Below are positions 9,804 through 17,991 of a DNA stretch of 64,000 nucleotides, piece after piece (position 1 is the first letter of the stretch; each line of letters opens with the position of its first letter). The notes below the pieces were generated by a model that was given only the letters and a program-made list of their open reading frames with translations, was not told the DNA's origin and did not search any database. Origin of the DNA: Pedobacter steynii (lineage in GTDB: Bacteria; Bacteroidota; Bacteroidia; Sphingobacteriales; Sphingobacteriaceae); the NCBI RefSeq assembly GCF_001721645.1, contig NZ_CP017141.1, positions 620,001 through 684,000 on the forward strand, given 5' to 3'. Position numbers and translations under genes: made by a program.

Positions 9804-9859
9804 CTGCTTTAAATTTTGAGAAAGCAAAACTCAGCATAACGAACATCAAAAATATTGAC

Positions 9860-10453
9860 CTAGTTCAATGACTTTTTATTTTTCCGCCTGATCCTGCTTA
9901 AAAATTCAGCAGAAATCCCCAGATAGGAAGCGATGAGGTATTGTGGGATTTTGGCCGCAAGCTTTGGATAACTTTGTAAAAAATCTACATACCGGTGTTC
10001 GGCATTATAGACATTGTTCATCACAATCCTCTTCTGCAAAGTGCCCAGATAACCTTCCAAAATGATTCTGAAATATCTTTCCATAGCAGGGATCTGCTCC
10101 AGCATGCTTTGAAAAGAAGCAAAACTGATCTGCAAAAGTTCGGTCCTCTCCAAGGCCTGGATGTTGTAGATAGAGGGCATTTGCTTTCGAAAGCTATCTA
10201 TATCTGTCGCCCACCAGTCATCTGTTGCAAAATAAAGAATCTCCTCTTGTCCGGTATCCGCGTTGATATAGAATGCTTTCAACGTTCCGGAGATGATGTA
10301 ATTGTCCTTTCGGCAAATCTCTCCATTTCTCAGCAGGAAGTCGTTTTTCTCCAATACCTTTTTGGTCCAGAACGAATTCAAAAGCAGGATCTCCTCTTCG
10401 CTGAGCCTGACATGCTTCGAAATGTTATCGGTTAATTGATGTGTTGAGTTCAA
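9860..10453 (-). CDS. Crp/Fnr family transcriptional regulator
   Basis: The 197-residue protein has a cyclic-nucleotide-binding-like beta roll over residues 10-120 (LLRNGEICRKDNYIISGTLKAF and the following strands) and a C-terminal region ending with helices YLIASYLGISAEFLSRIRR, a winged-helix recognition motif. The set of residues needed for cAMP binding is not evident, as in most short Bacteroidota members of this family. It probably controls the azoreductase gene directly downstream. Confidence 0.87.
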   Translation of the reverse strand: MNSTHQLTDNISKHVRLSEEEILLLNSFWTKKVLEKNDFLLRNGEICRKDNYIISGTLKAFYINADTGQEEILYFATDDWWATDIDSFRKQMPSIYNIQALERTELLQISFASFQSMLEQIPAMERYFRIILEGYLGTLQKRIVMNNVYNAEHRYVDFLQSYPKLAAKIPQYLIASYLGISAEFLSRIRRKNKKSLN

Positions 10454-10661
10454 ATCGATCCTTTAAATTTATTTTATCAATAAGAACAATTTGCAATATA
10501 TTTCCTTATAAAGGTTGAAAAATCCAATTATAATTGATATAAAGAGTCAATTCCCCCTCCATCAGGCAGCTTTGTTCCGGCTCTTACGCTGTCTTTTTGT
10601 ACTTTCCAAAGACAACACCAATAAAACTGAAAATAGCATTTCAGACAAGGAGACCTCATGT

Positions 10662-10691
10662 AAAAGGCTGCCCGAAATTTGGGGCAGCCTT
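10662..10691 (-). terminator. Rho-independent terminator of the first M57 gene
   Basis: A perfect 10-bp stem (AAGGCTGCCC) around an 8-nt loop, followed on the minus strand by a T run, lies about 25 bp after the stop codon of the M57 gene. Confidence 0.85.
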
Positions 10692-10715
10692 AAAAACCAA
10701 TTAAATACGGTTAAA

Positions 10716-11612
10716 TTAGTTTACCGGATAAAGTGCTTTGATTGCAATCTTATCATTTGCTGTAAAAGGACGATTATTTGCACCCATACAGGCCAGCATC
10801 CATGACTCAGGATCTGCGCCTACTGGTGTACCAGGAATATGAATCGCACCTACTCCTGCCTGTCCTTCGTTAGCAGCCATAAAGTAATCCATAAATGACT
10901 GTATGCCACAGCTATAACGTCTGTCTGCATAATCCGTATGTCTGAAGCCTATCGCATGTCCGATTTCATGGGCAACAACAGTGGCTAACAAATTATTACT
11001 GGCATAGTTAGGACCATAAACTACATTGCTCAGTTTAATCGGGGAAGCAGGATTTCCGTTAGTCGGGAAGCCCGCAGACTGGCCTAATATGGTTTGTCCG
11101 CTTGGTGTTTTCCCGAGGTCGGCACCCTCAATCAGAATGTCTTCTTTTTCTGTAGAAGTTGAGCTCAGCAATCTTAAACTAAGTTTAAGCCCCAGGTCAT
11201 TGTAACGTTTGATGGCTTCTATTGTCGCATTATCAAATACGTTTTGTGAAGCACCGGCTACCACTTTTATTTTTAATACCCTGGGCAGCCCGGTAACCAC
11301 ATTGGTAGTCCGGTATTGTTCATTCTTAGGCCCTTTATTAAAGGCCTCCGCCACAATACCCTGTTGATAGGCAATATCCTTTGGTGTCAGAAAGACATCC
11401 CCTTCTACAAGGTAACCGCCGTTAATTTTAAACGCATCGGTTGGAGAAAAGCCTGCCTTAGCAATGCCGTCAATTTCTGCCTTTGTTAATTTTTCATGTG
11501 ACGCAGCCGCAGTTACATCTGACTGGTTGTTTTTTTTACAGCTTGCCATAGCAATACCGGCTAAAAGTAGCAGATAAGCAGCTTTTGATTTCAGTAGGGA
11601 TTTTGTTTTCAT
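10716..11612 (-). CDS. M57-type (dual-action HEIGH) zinc metalloprotease lipoprotein A
   Basis: The 298-residue protein has a lipobox ending at Cys25 (AMASC). It carries the metzincin motif HEIGHAIGFRH at 215-225 (HExxHxxGxxH), with a Met further on in the SFMDYFM stretch that could serve as the Met-turn. The propeptide-like N-terminal region contains GGYLVEGDVFL, a segment shared with the second M57 protein at 13505-14335. Both proteins also share RTTNVV/RTTNIV and the C-terminal GQAGVGAI-IPGTP block, so they are paralogues. They should act in the periplasm or at the outer membrane; substrates are unknown. The 17-bp motif upstream implies common regulation. Confidence 0.88.
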   Translation of the reverse strand: MKTKSLLKSKAAYLLLLAGIAMASCKKNNQSDVTAAASHEKLTKAEIDGIAKAGFSPTDAFKINGGYLVEGDVFLTPKDIAYQQGIVAEAFNKGPKNEQYRTTNVVTGLPRVLKIKVVAGASQNVFDNATIEAIKRYNDLGLKLSLRLLSSTSTEKEDILIEGADLGKTPSGQTILGQSAGFPTNGNPASPIKLSNVVYGPNYASNNLLATVVAHEIGHAIGFRHTDYADRRYSCGIQSFMDYFMAANEGQAGVGAIHIPGTPVGADPESWMLACMGANNRPFTANDKIAIKALYPVN

Positions 11613-11678
11613 GTTTAGTTAGTTAATAGTTTTGGTTGATGATGATTTAATTGGTTTTATCGCTCAAAAACAGCAACA

Positions 11679-11736
11679 CAAATAAAATCTTTAGCCTACA
11701 CAATTAACCATTAAATAAATACTCACATCTACTCAA
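11679..11736 (-). promoter_or_regulatory. Promoter region of M57 gene A with the shared 17-bp motif
   Basis: On the minus strand TTGAGTAGATGTGAGTA (11720-11736) is followed after 33 bp by TTTATTTG (11679-11686), one mismatch from the Bacteroidota -7 element TAnnTTTG. The motif contains two GAGTA half-sites 10 bp apart, one helical turn. The identical 17-mer and spacing recur before M57 gene B. This looks like an activator site; the protein that binds it is not shown by sequence. Confidence 0.65.
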
Positions 11737-11778
11737 TATAGCCTGGAGTACCAATAAACGAGATTTAAACCCTTTTCA

Positions 11779-13269
11779 TCAGAGCCTGGTCATCCAGATA
11801 TTGATGTCTTCTTCCGAAGAAATTCTCAGTTTCTTACGGACACGGTACTTCTTTCCTTCAACCGCCCTTACGGAGAGCCCTGTATATCTGGCAATTTCTT
11901 TTGTTTCAAAATTGAGCCTTAATAAAGCGCAGAATTCAAGTTCTGATGCCACCAGATTCGGTGCAATCTCCAGGACCTTTTTTGTGAAAGCCTGATCAAA
12001 CTTATTAAACTTGGTGAAGAATGCCGGATCATTTGCAATAGCCATCTGTACCACCGTTCTCATCTCCTCTTCTTCATTTTTTTGTCCCGGAACTCCTGCC
12101 TGCTCCAGCATCTGTACTTTTTCCTCCATCAGGCGACCTTGCTCCAGGCTTGCCAGCTGCGTTTTTCTATACTTTCTGAATAAGATAAAACCAGTGTACA
12201 GGCTCAGGAAAAACAAGGGTAAAAAGATCAGCAGAATTAAGGTATACCTTCCTGATTTATGTGCATTATGCAGCTCTTTTTCTTTAAGTAAACCGGCCAG
12301 CGGTTTTCGGATGGCCTCCTTCTCTACCCTCGCCAGACTATCAGAAATCGCAGTGTATTTAAGCAGAAAGACTTTTTCCTGATCCGCGTCATTAAGCTTG
12401 GCATATACTTTTGATAAGCTGTTATAGGCAAACTTTTTTATATACACTGCGTGTAATGAATCCGACAGAAAAAGCACCTCTTTAAGGGTTTTAAGAGCCT
12501 TTTTGTAATCGCCATTTTCGTAATACAGCGTCGCGAAATTCCCCAGTTTCAACATCTCGGTTTGCCTGGATTTGAATTTACGTTTGGCTTCCCCCTTTAC
12601 TTTCAGGTATTTTCTGGCAGAATCGTACTGTTTGGCATCCAGAAATTTACCGGCAATATTACTTTCAGACAGGCTAAGTCCAACGATATATTTGCTGTCG
12701 TTGCTGATCTTTTTGTATTCTTTATAGCCCTTTTTATAATAATACAATACAGAATCCAGTTTTTTTTGATCACTTTCAAAGCCAAAAGCCAGGCCTGTAT
12801 AAATCTGACCAAGCCGGTAATGACGACCATTGAGATCAGCAATCTGTTCTGCATGAATTTTGGCGAGATCATACATTTTCCGCCCCTCTTCACAAAATCC
12901 GAGCGCCATATAACTTCCCGCCATCAATGTGAATAAATGGGTGGTAAAAGTTTTATTATTCAGTTTTAAATTAACGGCCTTTGCCTGGGTTCCTATTTCC
13001 AGCACCCGCTCAAAATTCCCGCTGTCAAATGCCAGTCCGGCCATGGCATTGTAGCTCCAGACCAGCATCTTGGTATTCCCTGTTCTTTTCGCTTCCTGAT
13101 GAAACTTATTTGCGAGCTTGATTGCCGATTTTACATTGCCTGCCTGATCAAGCAAGGCACATAAACGGTCTATTTCCGGATCGTTATCCCTCGCATAGGT
13201 TTTGGAAGGCAAAGTGATAAAAAAGAGTAGGTTTATAAATAAGTATAAGAAAAAAAGATTTTTCTTCAT
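11779..13269 (-). CDS. Membrane-anchored TPR sensor with C-terminal LuxR-like HTH
   Basis: The 496-residue protein has an N-terminal signal segment (FLYLFINLLFFITLP), about seven TPR-like helical pairs at residues 35-320, one membrane helix at 342-365 (LILLIFLPLFFLSLYTGF), a coiled-coil linker, and a C-terminal DNA-binding segment at 436-482. The HTH contains LNFETKEIARYTGLSVRAVEG, with the pattern of LuxR/GerE-type helices. The TPR part would lie outside the cytoplasm and the HTH inside, so it could pass an external or periplasmic signal straight to DNA. It lies between two M57 protease genes that share an upstream motif, making it the best candidate regulator for them (inference). Confidence 0.82.
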   Translation of the reverse strand: MKKNLFFLYLFINLLFFITLPSKTYARDNDPEIDRLCALLDQAGNVKSAIKLANKFHQEAKRTGNTKMLVWSYNAMAGLAFDSGNFERVLEIGTQAKAVNLKLNNKTFTTHLFTLMAGSYMALGFCEEGRKMYDLAKIHAEQIADLNGRHYRLGQIYTGLAFGFESDQKKLDSVLYYYKKGYKEYKKISNDSKYIVGLSLSESNIAGKFLDAKQYDSARKYLKVKGEAKRKFKSRQTEMLKLGNFATLYYENGDYKKALKTLKEVLFLSDSLHAVYIKKFAYNSLSKVYAKLNDADQEKVFLLKYTAISDSLARVEKEAIRKPLAGLLKEKELHNAHKSGRYTLILLIFLPLFFLSLYTGFILFRKYRKTQLASLEQGRLMEEKVQMLEQAGVPGQKNEEEEMRTVVQMAIANDPAFFTKFNKFDQAFTKKVLEIAPNLVASELEFCALLRLNFETKEIARYTGLSVRAVEGKKYRVRKKLRISSEEDINIWMTRL

Positions 13270-13445
13270 ATCTGTTCAGCTCGTTTATATCTGGTTTTAA
13301 AGCGATTAAAGTAACATTTTATCTCTAAAATTCAGGCTTAAAATCCATCAATTTAAAAAACAGTCCGGATCAGGATTTGCTTAATCGCTATAGCAACGCT
13401 TAAAGTCGTATCTGCTCTGGATGATAAAGACCATATATCCGGAAA

Positions 13446-13478
13446 TCAAAAAATACCGGATGTATACACATCCGATAT
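13446..13478 (-). terminator. Rho-independent terminator of the second M57 gene
   Basis: On the minus strand an ATATCGGATGT / ACATCCGGTAT stem with a 4-nt loop is followed by TTTTTT, 27 bp after the stop codon of the gene at 13505. Confidence 0.78.
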
Positions 13479-13504
13479 CTCCACCACCCTTTACCTTGAT
13501 TTTT

Positions 13505-14335
13505 TTATTTATACAGATAGTTTAAAGCAACCACATCATTTGCATTAAATGTGCGGGGATTACTTCCTACACATGCAAGCATAAATGATTCTGAATCAGG
13601 AGCGGATGGTGTTCCCGGAATTCTGATGGCACCAACACCGGCCTGTCCTTCATTGTCACGTGATCCGCCGCAGCTATAAGCGCGGTTTGCATAATCGGTA
13701 TGACGGAATCCGATGTTATGTCCGATCTCGTGTTGCAATACGCCCGCAATCTGCTCCAGGCTTTTAGAAGAATAACCTGCAGAGTGGGTATTGAAAAGAA
13801 TTTGAGCATATGGGTTTCCTGAACTGGTTGGAAAACCACCACTGGCCAATACAATCCTGCCCAGGAAATCAGGCCCCTGATAAAATCCTTTGATGTCAAT
13901 GATGCCCTTTGTTCCTGTTGTAGCACGTTGAAATTTAAGTTTCAGTCCCAGGTCATTGTATCTTTTGATGACAATATCCAATGCCTGAGAGAATTTGATA
14001 TCCAGGCCGGTAACAGAAACGGTAATGGTTCTTGGGAGGTTCTTCACGATATTAGTAGTCCTGTATTGCTCGGTTTCTGCAATATTCAGGTTGGTATTTA
14101 CTGCAGCTTCATTCAGGTGAGCTTCAGTTAACAGGATATCACCTTCTACAAGGTATCCATTTTCCATTTTTTGAACTTCATGGGTGTTGAATCCCAGTTT
14201 TTTAATCTGAGCCAACGTAGAGGCAGAAATTTCTTCCTGTTTTTCAGCAACTTCCGCATTCTTTTCTTTTGAACAAGAATAGATGCTACTGATCAGTAAG
14301 CTAAGCACAGCCAGGGATAAGATTCGGTTTTTCAT
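13505..14335 (-). CDS. M57-type (dual-action HEIGH) zinc metalloprotease lipoprotein B
   Basis: This 276-residue paralogue of the protease at 10716-11612 has a lipobox ending at Cys21 (IYSC) and the zinc-binding motif HEIGHNIGFRH at 202-212. It keeps the NGYLVEGDILL segment and the GQAGVGAI-IPGTP region, but between the active site and that region it is shorter (SCGGSRDNEG in place of SCGIQSFMDYFMAANEG) and lacks the Met-containing stretch of protein A. It therefore may have a different Met-turn or specificity. It is transcribed leftward from its own promoter with the same 17-bp motif as protein A. Confidence 0.87.
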   Translation of the reverse strand: MKNRILSLAVLSLLISSIYSCSKEKNAEVAEKQEEISASTLAQIKKLGFNTHEVQKMENGYLVEGDILLTEAHLNEAAVNTNLNIAETEQYRTTNIVKNLPRTITVSVTGLDIKFSQALDIVIKRYNDLGLKLKFQRATTGTKGIIDIKGFYQGPDFLGRIVLASGGFPTSSGNPYAQILFNTHSAGYSSKSLEQIAGVLQHEIGHNIGFRHTDYANRAYSCGGSRDNEGQAGVGAIRIPGTPSAPDSESFMLACVGSNPRTFNANDVVALNYLYK

Positions 14336-14420
14336 AGTTTAACAATTTAGGATGTTTTTTTAGTTTGATTGAATTCGTAAATAGGTGGTTAATTAATCAA
14401 ATCATGCTGATTAGGCAATG

Positions 14421-14478
14421 CAAGTTTAGTCCTAAAACACCTCCCGGTGGTTAAAAAGATCTACTCACATCTACTCAA
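14421..14478 (-). promoter_or_regulatory. Promoter region of M57 gene B with the shared 17-bp motif
   Basis: The minus-strand 17-mer TTGAGTAGATGTGAGTA (14462-14478) lies exactly 33 bp before TAAACTTG (14421-14428), one mismatch from TAnnTTTG. Motif and spacing match those before M57 gene A, while the 33 bp between motif and -7 element and the leader downstream are not similar, so the motif appears selectively kept. Confidence 0.68.
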
Positions 14479-14540
14479 ATGCAATAATTAAGCACTTTCC
14501 TACGATTCGGGAAACTAAAGTCCCCTGATAAACTCCGGTT

Positions 14541-14870
14541 TTATAAAACATCCTGTTGAAAGGCTACAGGTTTGAAGCTCCTCCACAGACAAACAAGCGT
14601 AATAAGAGTCATAGTCAGGTCAATAGCTGCACTGCCCCAGTACACACTGCCAATACCGAAAAACAGAGGCAACAGCTACATCAGAGGAAGATAAAATATG
14701 GCCTGACGGGAAATAAGATAAGTCCATCACAATGACCGGTAAGAATGGCAATACCGACATATAAACCTGCAGCTGATCTGAAATGACGATATTAGACATG
14801 ATTACCCTCAGCACCTGATGCGGAAATCCGATGCCAATCAACCAGCCGGCCCTAAAAACCGTAATTGTTA
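14541..14870 (-). pseudogene. Relic of a MATE-family efflux transporter (C-terminal part)
   Basis: No intact gene lies in the 649-bp gap between the M57 gene and the YhcG gene. On the minus strand one frame gives AGWLIGIGFPHQVLRVIMSN down to LPFLPVIVM. After a frameshift, a second frame reads WTYLISRQAIFYLPLM, a TAG stop, then LLPLFFGIGSVYWGSAAIDL and LITLVCLWRSFKP before the natural-looking TAA at 14541-14543. The arginine-led helix, the (L)FG(I)GSVYWGSAAIDL segment and position match the last two helices of MATE multidrug transporters. With a frameshift, an in-frame stop and no N-terminal two thirds, this is a decayed remnant. Confidence 0.66.
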
Positions 14871-14984
14871 TTATTAAAGTATAATTAATTTAAAAACTAT
14901 TAAGATAATTTAAACTATTATAAAGAAATTAGGCAAGAGGATTTATAAGATATTAAAGGAATCCCTAAACCTAATTCAGTAAAA

Positions 14985-15943
14985 ATGAAAGATCCGGAAA
15001 AACAAAATCAGCTTTACTCAGAAATTTTCACAGTGGTCAGTCAGGCTAAGCAAAGGGTTTACCAGAGTAGCAATAAGATCTTATTACAAATGTACTGGCA
15101 GATTGGAAAACTGATTGTAGAAGATGAACAGAAAGGTAACGTCAAGGCAATGTATGGTAAAGCAACCTTAAAAAATCTTGCTAAATTACTCACTATTGAA
15201 TTTGGAAAGGGTTTTGATGAAAGTAATCTTCGAAATATCCGGCAGTTTTACCTTTCTTTCCAGAAACGTGACTCACTGCGTCACGAATTAAGCTGGACAC
15301 ATTATCGAATATTAAGCAGATTAGAGACAGAACCTTTAAGGAACAGGTATACCCAACATTGTATCGAAGGCAATTGGGATACCCGTACCCTGCAAAGAAA
15401 CATCAAGACCCAATACATCGGAAGGATACTCGAAGAAGAGCAACCCGAGATACCTGCAGCAAAACAGCTCATCAAAGATCCTTACATTTTCGAGTTCCTT
15501 GGGATTACCAAGGATTTTCCTGCTTCTGAGAATAATATTGAAACGGCTTTAATTAATCACATTCAGCATTTTTTAATGGAATTGGGAAAGGGTTTTGCTT
15601 TTGTAGCCAGACAACAACACATCGTAACCGATACTTCCGATTTCTTTATAGACCTGGTATTCTACAACTATTATCTGAAGTGTTTCATTCTGATTGATCT
15701 CAAAACCAGGAAACTCAGCCATGAAGCCATTGGTCAGATGGATATGTATGTAAGGATCAACCTACCCTGGGTATGATCCTATGTACAGAAAAGGATGAAA
15801 CGCTGGTTAAATATTCTGTATTGGCCGAAAACGAAAAACTATTTGCCAGTAAATACCGGTTATACCTTCCTGGTGAATTGGAACTGAAACAATTGATTGA
15901 GCAGGACCGGCTGAGACTGGAGCTGGATCAGCTGAATGAATAA
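14985..15943 (+). pseudogene. YhcG/DUF1016 PD-(D/E)XK nuclease family gene, frameshifted near the 3' end
   Basis: The intact frame codes for 263 residues: an N-terminal DUF1016 winged-helix-like region (ILLQMYWQIGKLIVEDE, ESNLRNIRQFYLSF) and the PDDEXK core (FIDLVFYNYYLKCFILIDLK, then KLSHEAIGQMDMYV). The normal continuation is found in another frame: DQPTLGMILCTEKDETLVKY through ELELKQLIEQD and a TAA at 15941. Family members have about ten more residues between MYVR and the DNPTIG-like motif, so a small out-of-frame deletion at about 15751 explains both the gap and the shift. The catalytic motif is intact, so the truncated product might keep some activity, but I call it a recent pseudogene. 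A perfect terminator follows. Confidence 0.8.
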
Positions 15944-15945
15944 AT

Positions 15946-15993
15946 AAAAACACGCTTTACAGTATTAAATTTAATACTGTAAAGCGTGTTTTT
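15946..15993. terminator. Bidirectional terminator between YhcG relic and doxX-like gene
   Basis: A perfect inverted repeat reading AAAAACACGCTTTACAGT into its complement across an AATTT-type centre, with A and T runs at the ends, starts 3 bp after the YhcG stop and ends 11 bp before the end of the convergent DoxX gene. Confidence 0.92.
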
Positions 15994-16004
15994 CGAAATG
16001 CAGA

Positions 16005-16436
16005 TTAACGTCTGCGTTTGCTCAGGTTGTTACTGATGATCTGATCAACACTATACTTACCACTTCCGGAAACAAAAAGGAAAGCATAAACAACCAGATA
16101 ATGTAAAGCCAGTTCTTTTTTATCAAAACCATCAGGCCCATGGATGACAACAATCGCAACCAGCATCGTAATGATTAAAGGAATTACTGCCAATCGCGTA
16201 CCCAATCCGATCAGGACTAAAATCGAACAAAGAAACTCTGCAAAAACAGCTAATGCCAAAGATGCCGGTTCTCCAACACCGATCGGATCTCCAAACTGTA
16301 TTGGTTCTCCTGAAGTCAGCATTTGTAACTTTCCGTAACCATGAACCAACATAAAAACAGCAATACTAATGCGTAGGACAAGCAGCATAAAGTGTATGCC
16401 TTCATGGTTAAAATTGGTGTTGAATATTTTTTTCAT
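16005..16436 (-). CDS. DoxX family membrane protein
   Basis: The 143-residue protein has four hydrophobic helices and the DoxX pattern: ISIAVFMLVHGYGKLQML at the start, an EFLCSILVLIGLGTRLAVIPL segment in the middle and a C-terminal helix before SGSGKYSVD. DoxX-like proteins are linked to membrane redox reactions, but this member has no assigned role. It follows the TetR gene by 62 bp on the same strand and may be its target. The sequence between them has no terminator. Confidence 0.86.
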   Translation of the reverse strand: MKKIFNTNFNHEGIHFMLLVLRISIAVFMLVHGYGKLQMLTSGEPIQFGDPIGVGEPASLALAVFAEFLCSILVLIGLGTRLAVIPLIITMLVAIVVIHGPDGFDKKELALHYLVVYAFLFVSGSGKYSVDQIISNNLSKRRR

Positions 16437-16498
16437 TGATGTAGATTGGGGTGAATTTTAATAGTTTATGATTATTGATGTAAATTAAATTTAAGAAA

Positions 16499-17104
16499 TT
16501 ATTTGCTGGTAATGGAAATAATAAAACCTGAAATCGCATCCTGAAGAATCATTTTCTTTGATGCATCCGGCTTCCCTTCTTTCTGAATCATCTGAATGGA
16601 GACCAATCCATGGAGAATAGACAGGTAAGTGTGGTACTTGAGGAAATAATCAGCTTCCGGCCTGGGGCTTCTTGCAATTGCTTCCTTAATGGTAGAGATC
16701 ATGATGCCAGTGGCTGTCTTCATTTCTATCACCTGACTTACCCGGTCACATGCCGGAATTCCCAGACCAAACATGAGCTGGTAATATTCATTATGATCAA
16801 AGGCAAAATCCCAGTAAGCATGTGCCATAGCCTCCAATTGTTCTGCCGGCTCCTCATACTGATCCTTAACCTCCTGCAGTGTCTCTGAAAGCTTCTGAAA
16901 TCCTTCTTTTGTAAACTCTAACAAAATCGCTTCCTTATTTTCAAAGTGGTTGTAAATAACCGGAATGCTGTATTCTATCGCATCTGCAATTTTGCGGATC
17001 GACAAGGATTGCCAGCCATCAGAAATGACCTGCTGCCAGGCTGCCTCAAGAATACTCGCCCTAAATTCCTCCCTCTGCCTTATTTTTCGTTCTGCAATTC
17101 CCAT
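16499..17104 (-). CDS. TetR/AcrR family transcriptional regulator
   Basis: The 201-residue protein has an N-terminal HTH (ILEAAWQQVISDGWQSLSIR, then IADAIEYSIPVIYNHFENKEAIL) that matches TetR, and a helical ligand-binding region with the spacing of the WHG-type C-terminal domain (AHAYWDFAFDHNEYYQLMFG). Such proteins usually repress an adjacent gene until a small molecule binds. A perfect palindrome sits 12 bp upstream of its start codon, indicating autorepression. The likely downstream target is the DoxX gene. Confidence 0.92.
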   Translation of the reverse strand: MGIAERKIRQREEFRASILEAAWQQVISDGWQSLSIRKIADAIEYSIPVIYNHFENKEAILLEFTKEGFQKLSETLQEVKDQYEEPAEQLEAMAHAYWDFAFDHNEYYQLMFGLGIPACDRVSQVIEMKTATGIMISTIKEAIARSPRPEADYFLKYHTYLSILHGLVSIQMIQKEGKPDASKKMILQDAISGFIISITSK

Positions 17105-17115
17105 GTACTATGAAT

Positions 17116-17138
17116 TTTTGTTAACACCGTTAACAAAA
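17116..17138 (-). promoter_or_regulatory. Palindromic operator upstream of the TetR gene
   Basis: TTTTGTTAAC-ACC-GTTAACAAAA is a perfect 10-bp inverted repeat with a 3-bp spacer, ending 12 bp before the TetR start codon. Length, symmetry and place fit a TetR dimer-pair operator for autoregulation. No second copy was noticed elsewhere in the window. Confidence 0.78.
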
Positions 17139-17238
17139 GTAATGGGTAAATTATATTTTAAAAACTCTTTGCGGAATTCTGACTTAAATACAACAAATAA
17201 GCGGGCTTATCTCACTTTTTATCAAAAAAACCAGACAT

Positions 17239-17832
17239 TTAATCAATAATCAAACGAAAGGTCAGGTTAATTCTGACAGAACTGGCCTTTACCGTTTTTG
17301 GTAAACGGTGTTCCCAATAATGCTGTGTCTCTCCTTTCATCACCAGTACGCTCCCATGGCTCAGGTCAACGGAGATAATAGGAATCTTTTCTACATATCG
17401 CCTGAACTGGAAAATCCGGTGTGCACCAAAACTTACAGAGGCAATCAATGGGTATTTACCAAGATTCTTTTCGTTGTCCCTATGCCAGCCCATACTGTCA
17501 GCCCCATCCCGGTAATGGTTCAGCAGACATGCATTAAACCGGGCATTGTACTTCTGTTCGATCCTGGTCTTAATTTGCATCATCGTATCTGTCCAGGGCA
17601 GTGCCTTCATCGTAATCCCGGAATAGCTATAACTGATTTTCTCATCTCCATAAAAGGCGGTGAGCCTGGGCTGCATCACTGTCTTGCCAAAAATTTTTAT
17701 CGGTTCCTGCTTCCAGACCGTTGCTGTTGTCAGCTCCTTTAAATATTCATCGCTTTCCTCCGGATTAAAAAATCCGGGAAGGAATAAGGCCTCTCCCTGA
17801 ACCGGAAGAAGATTTACATGGTCTCCGTACAT
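17239..17832 (-). CDS. AlkB-like 2-oxoglutarate/Fe(II) dioxygenase
   Basis: The 197-residue enzyme has the iron ligands His117 and Asp119 (GWHRDNE) and His175 (YWEHRLPK) and the 2-oxoglutarate-binding RINLTFR motif at 187-193. The substrate lid contains QPRLTAFYGD, as in the ALKBH2/3-like bacterial group. It should repair alkylated bases in DNA or RNA by oxidative demethylation. It is monocistronic; no Ada-type regulator is next to it. Confidence 0.92.
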   Translation of the reverse strand: MYGDHVNLLPVQGEALFLPGFFNPEESDEYLKELTTATVWKQEPIKIFGKTVMQPRLTAFYGDEKISYSYSGITMKALPWTDTMMQIKTRIEQKYNARFNACLLNHYRDGADSMGWHRDNEKNLGKYPLIASVSFGAHRIFQFRRYVEKIPIISVDLSHGSVLVMKGETQHYWEHRLPKTVKASSVRINLTFRLIID

Positions 17833-17913
17833 CGAATGACTATTAAAATAGTTTTGTATAAAGATAAATCAATTTTCAGTATTAAACCGCTTATCCTTTA
17901 TCATCTGACATAA

Positions 17914-17946
17914 AACAAAAAAGCAGATGGAAATTCTTCCATCTGC
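17914..17946 (-). terminator. Terminator of mini-M16 gene A
   Basis: GCAGATGGAA / TTCCATCTGC with a 4-nt loop is followed on the minus strand by a T-rich tail. The hairpin is identical to the one after mini-M16 gene B at 18843-18875. Confidence 0.9.
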
Positions 17947-17991
17947 CATCATCCCCCTACGTCTCCCCTGTTATTTATTCTGTGCTATTGC

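Noticed and set aside
14620..14841. Intact 73-residue minus-strand frame
   Set aside because: Only part of the MATE relic; continuing similarity in a second frame shows it is not a gene of its own.
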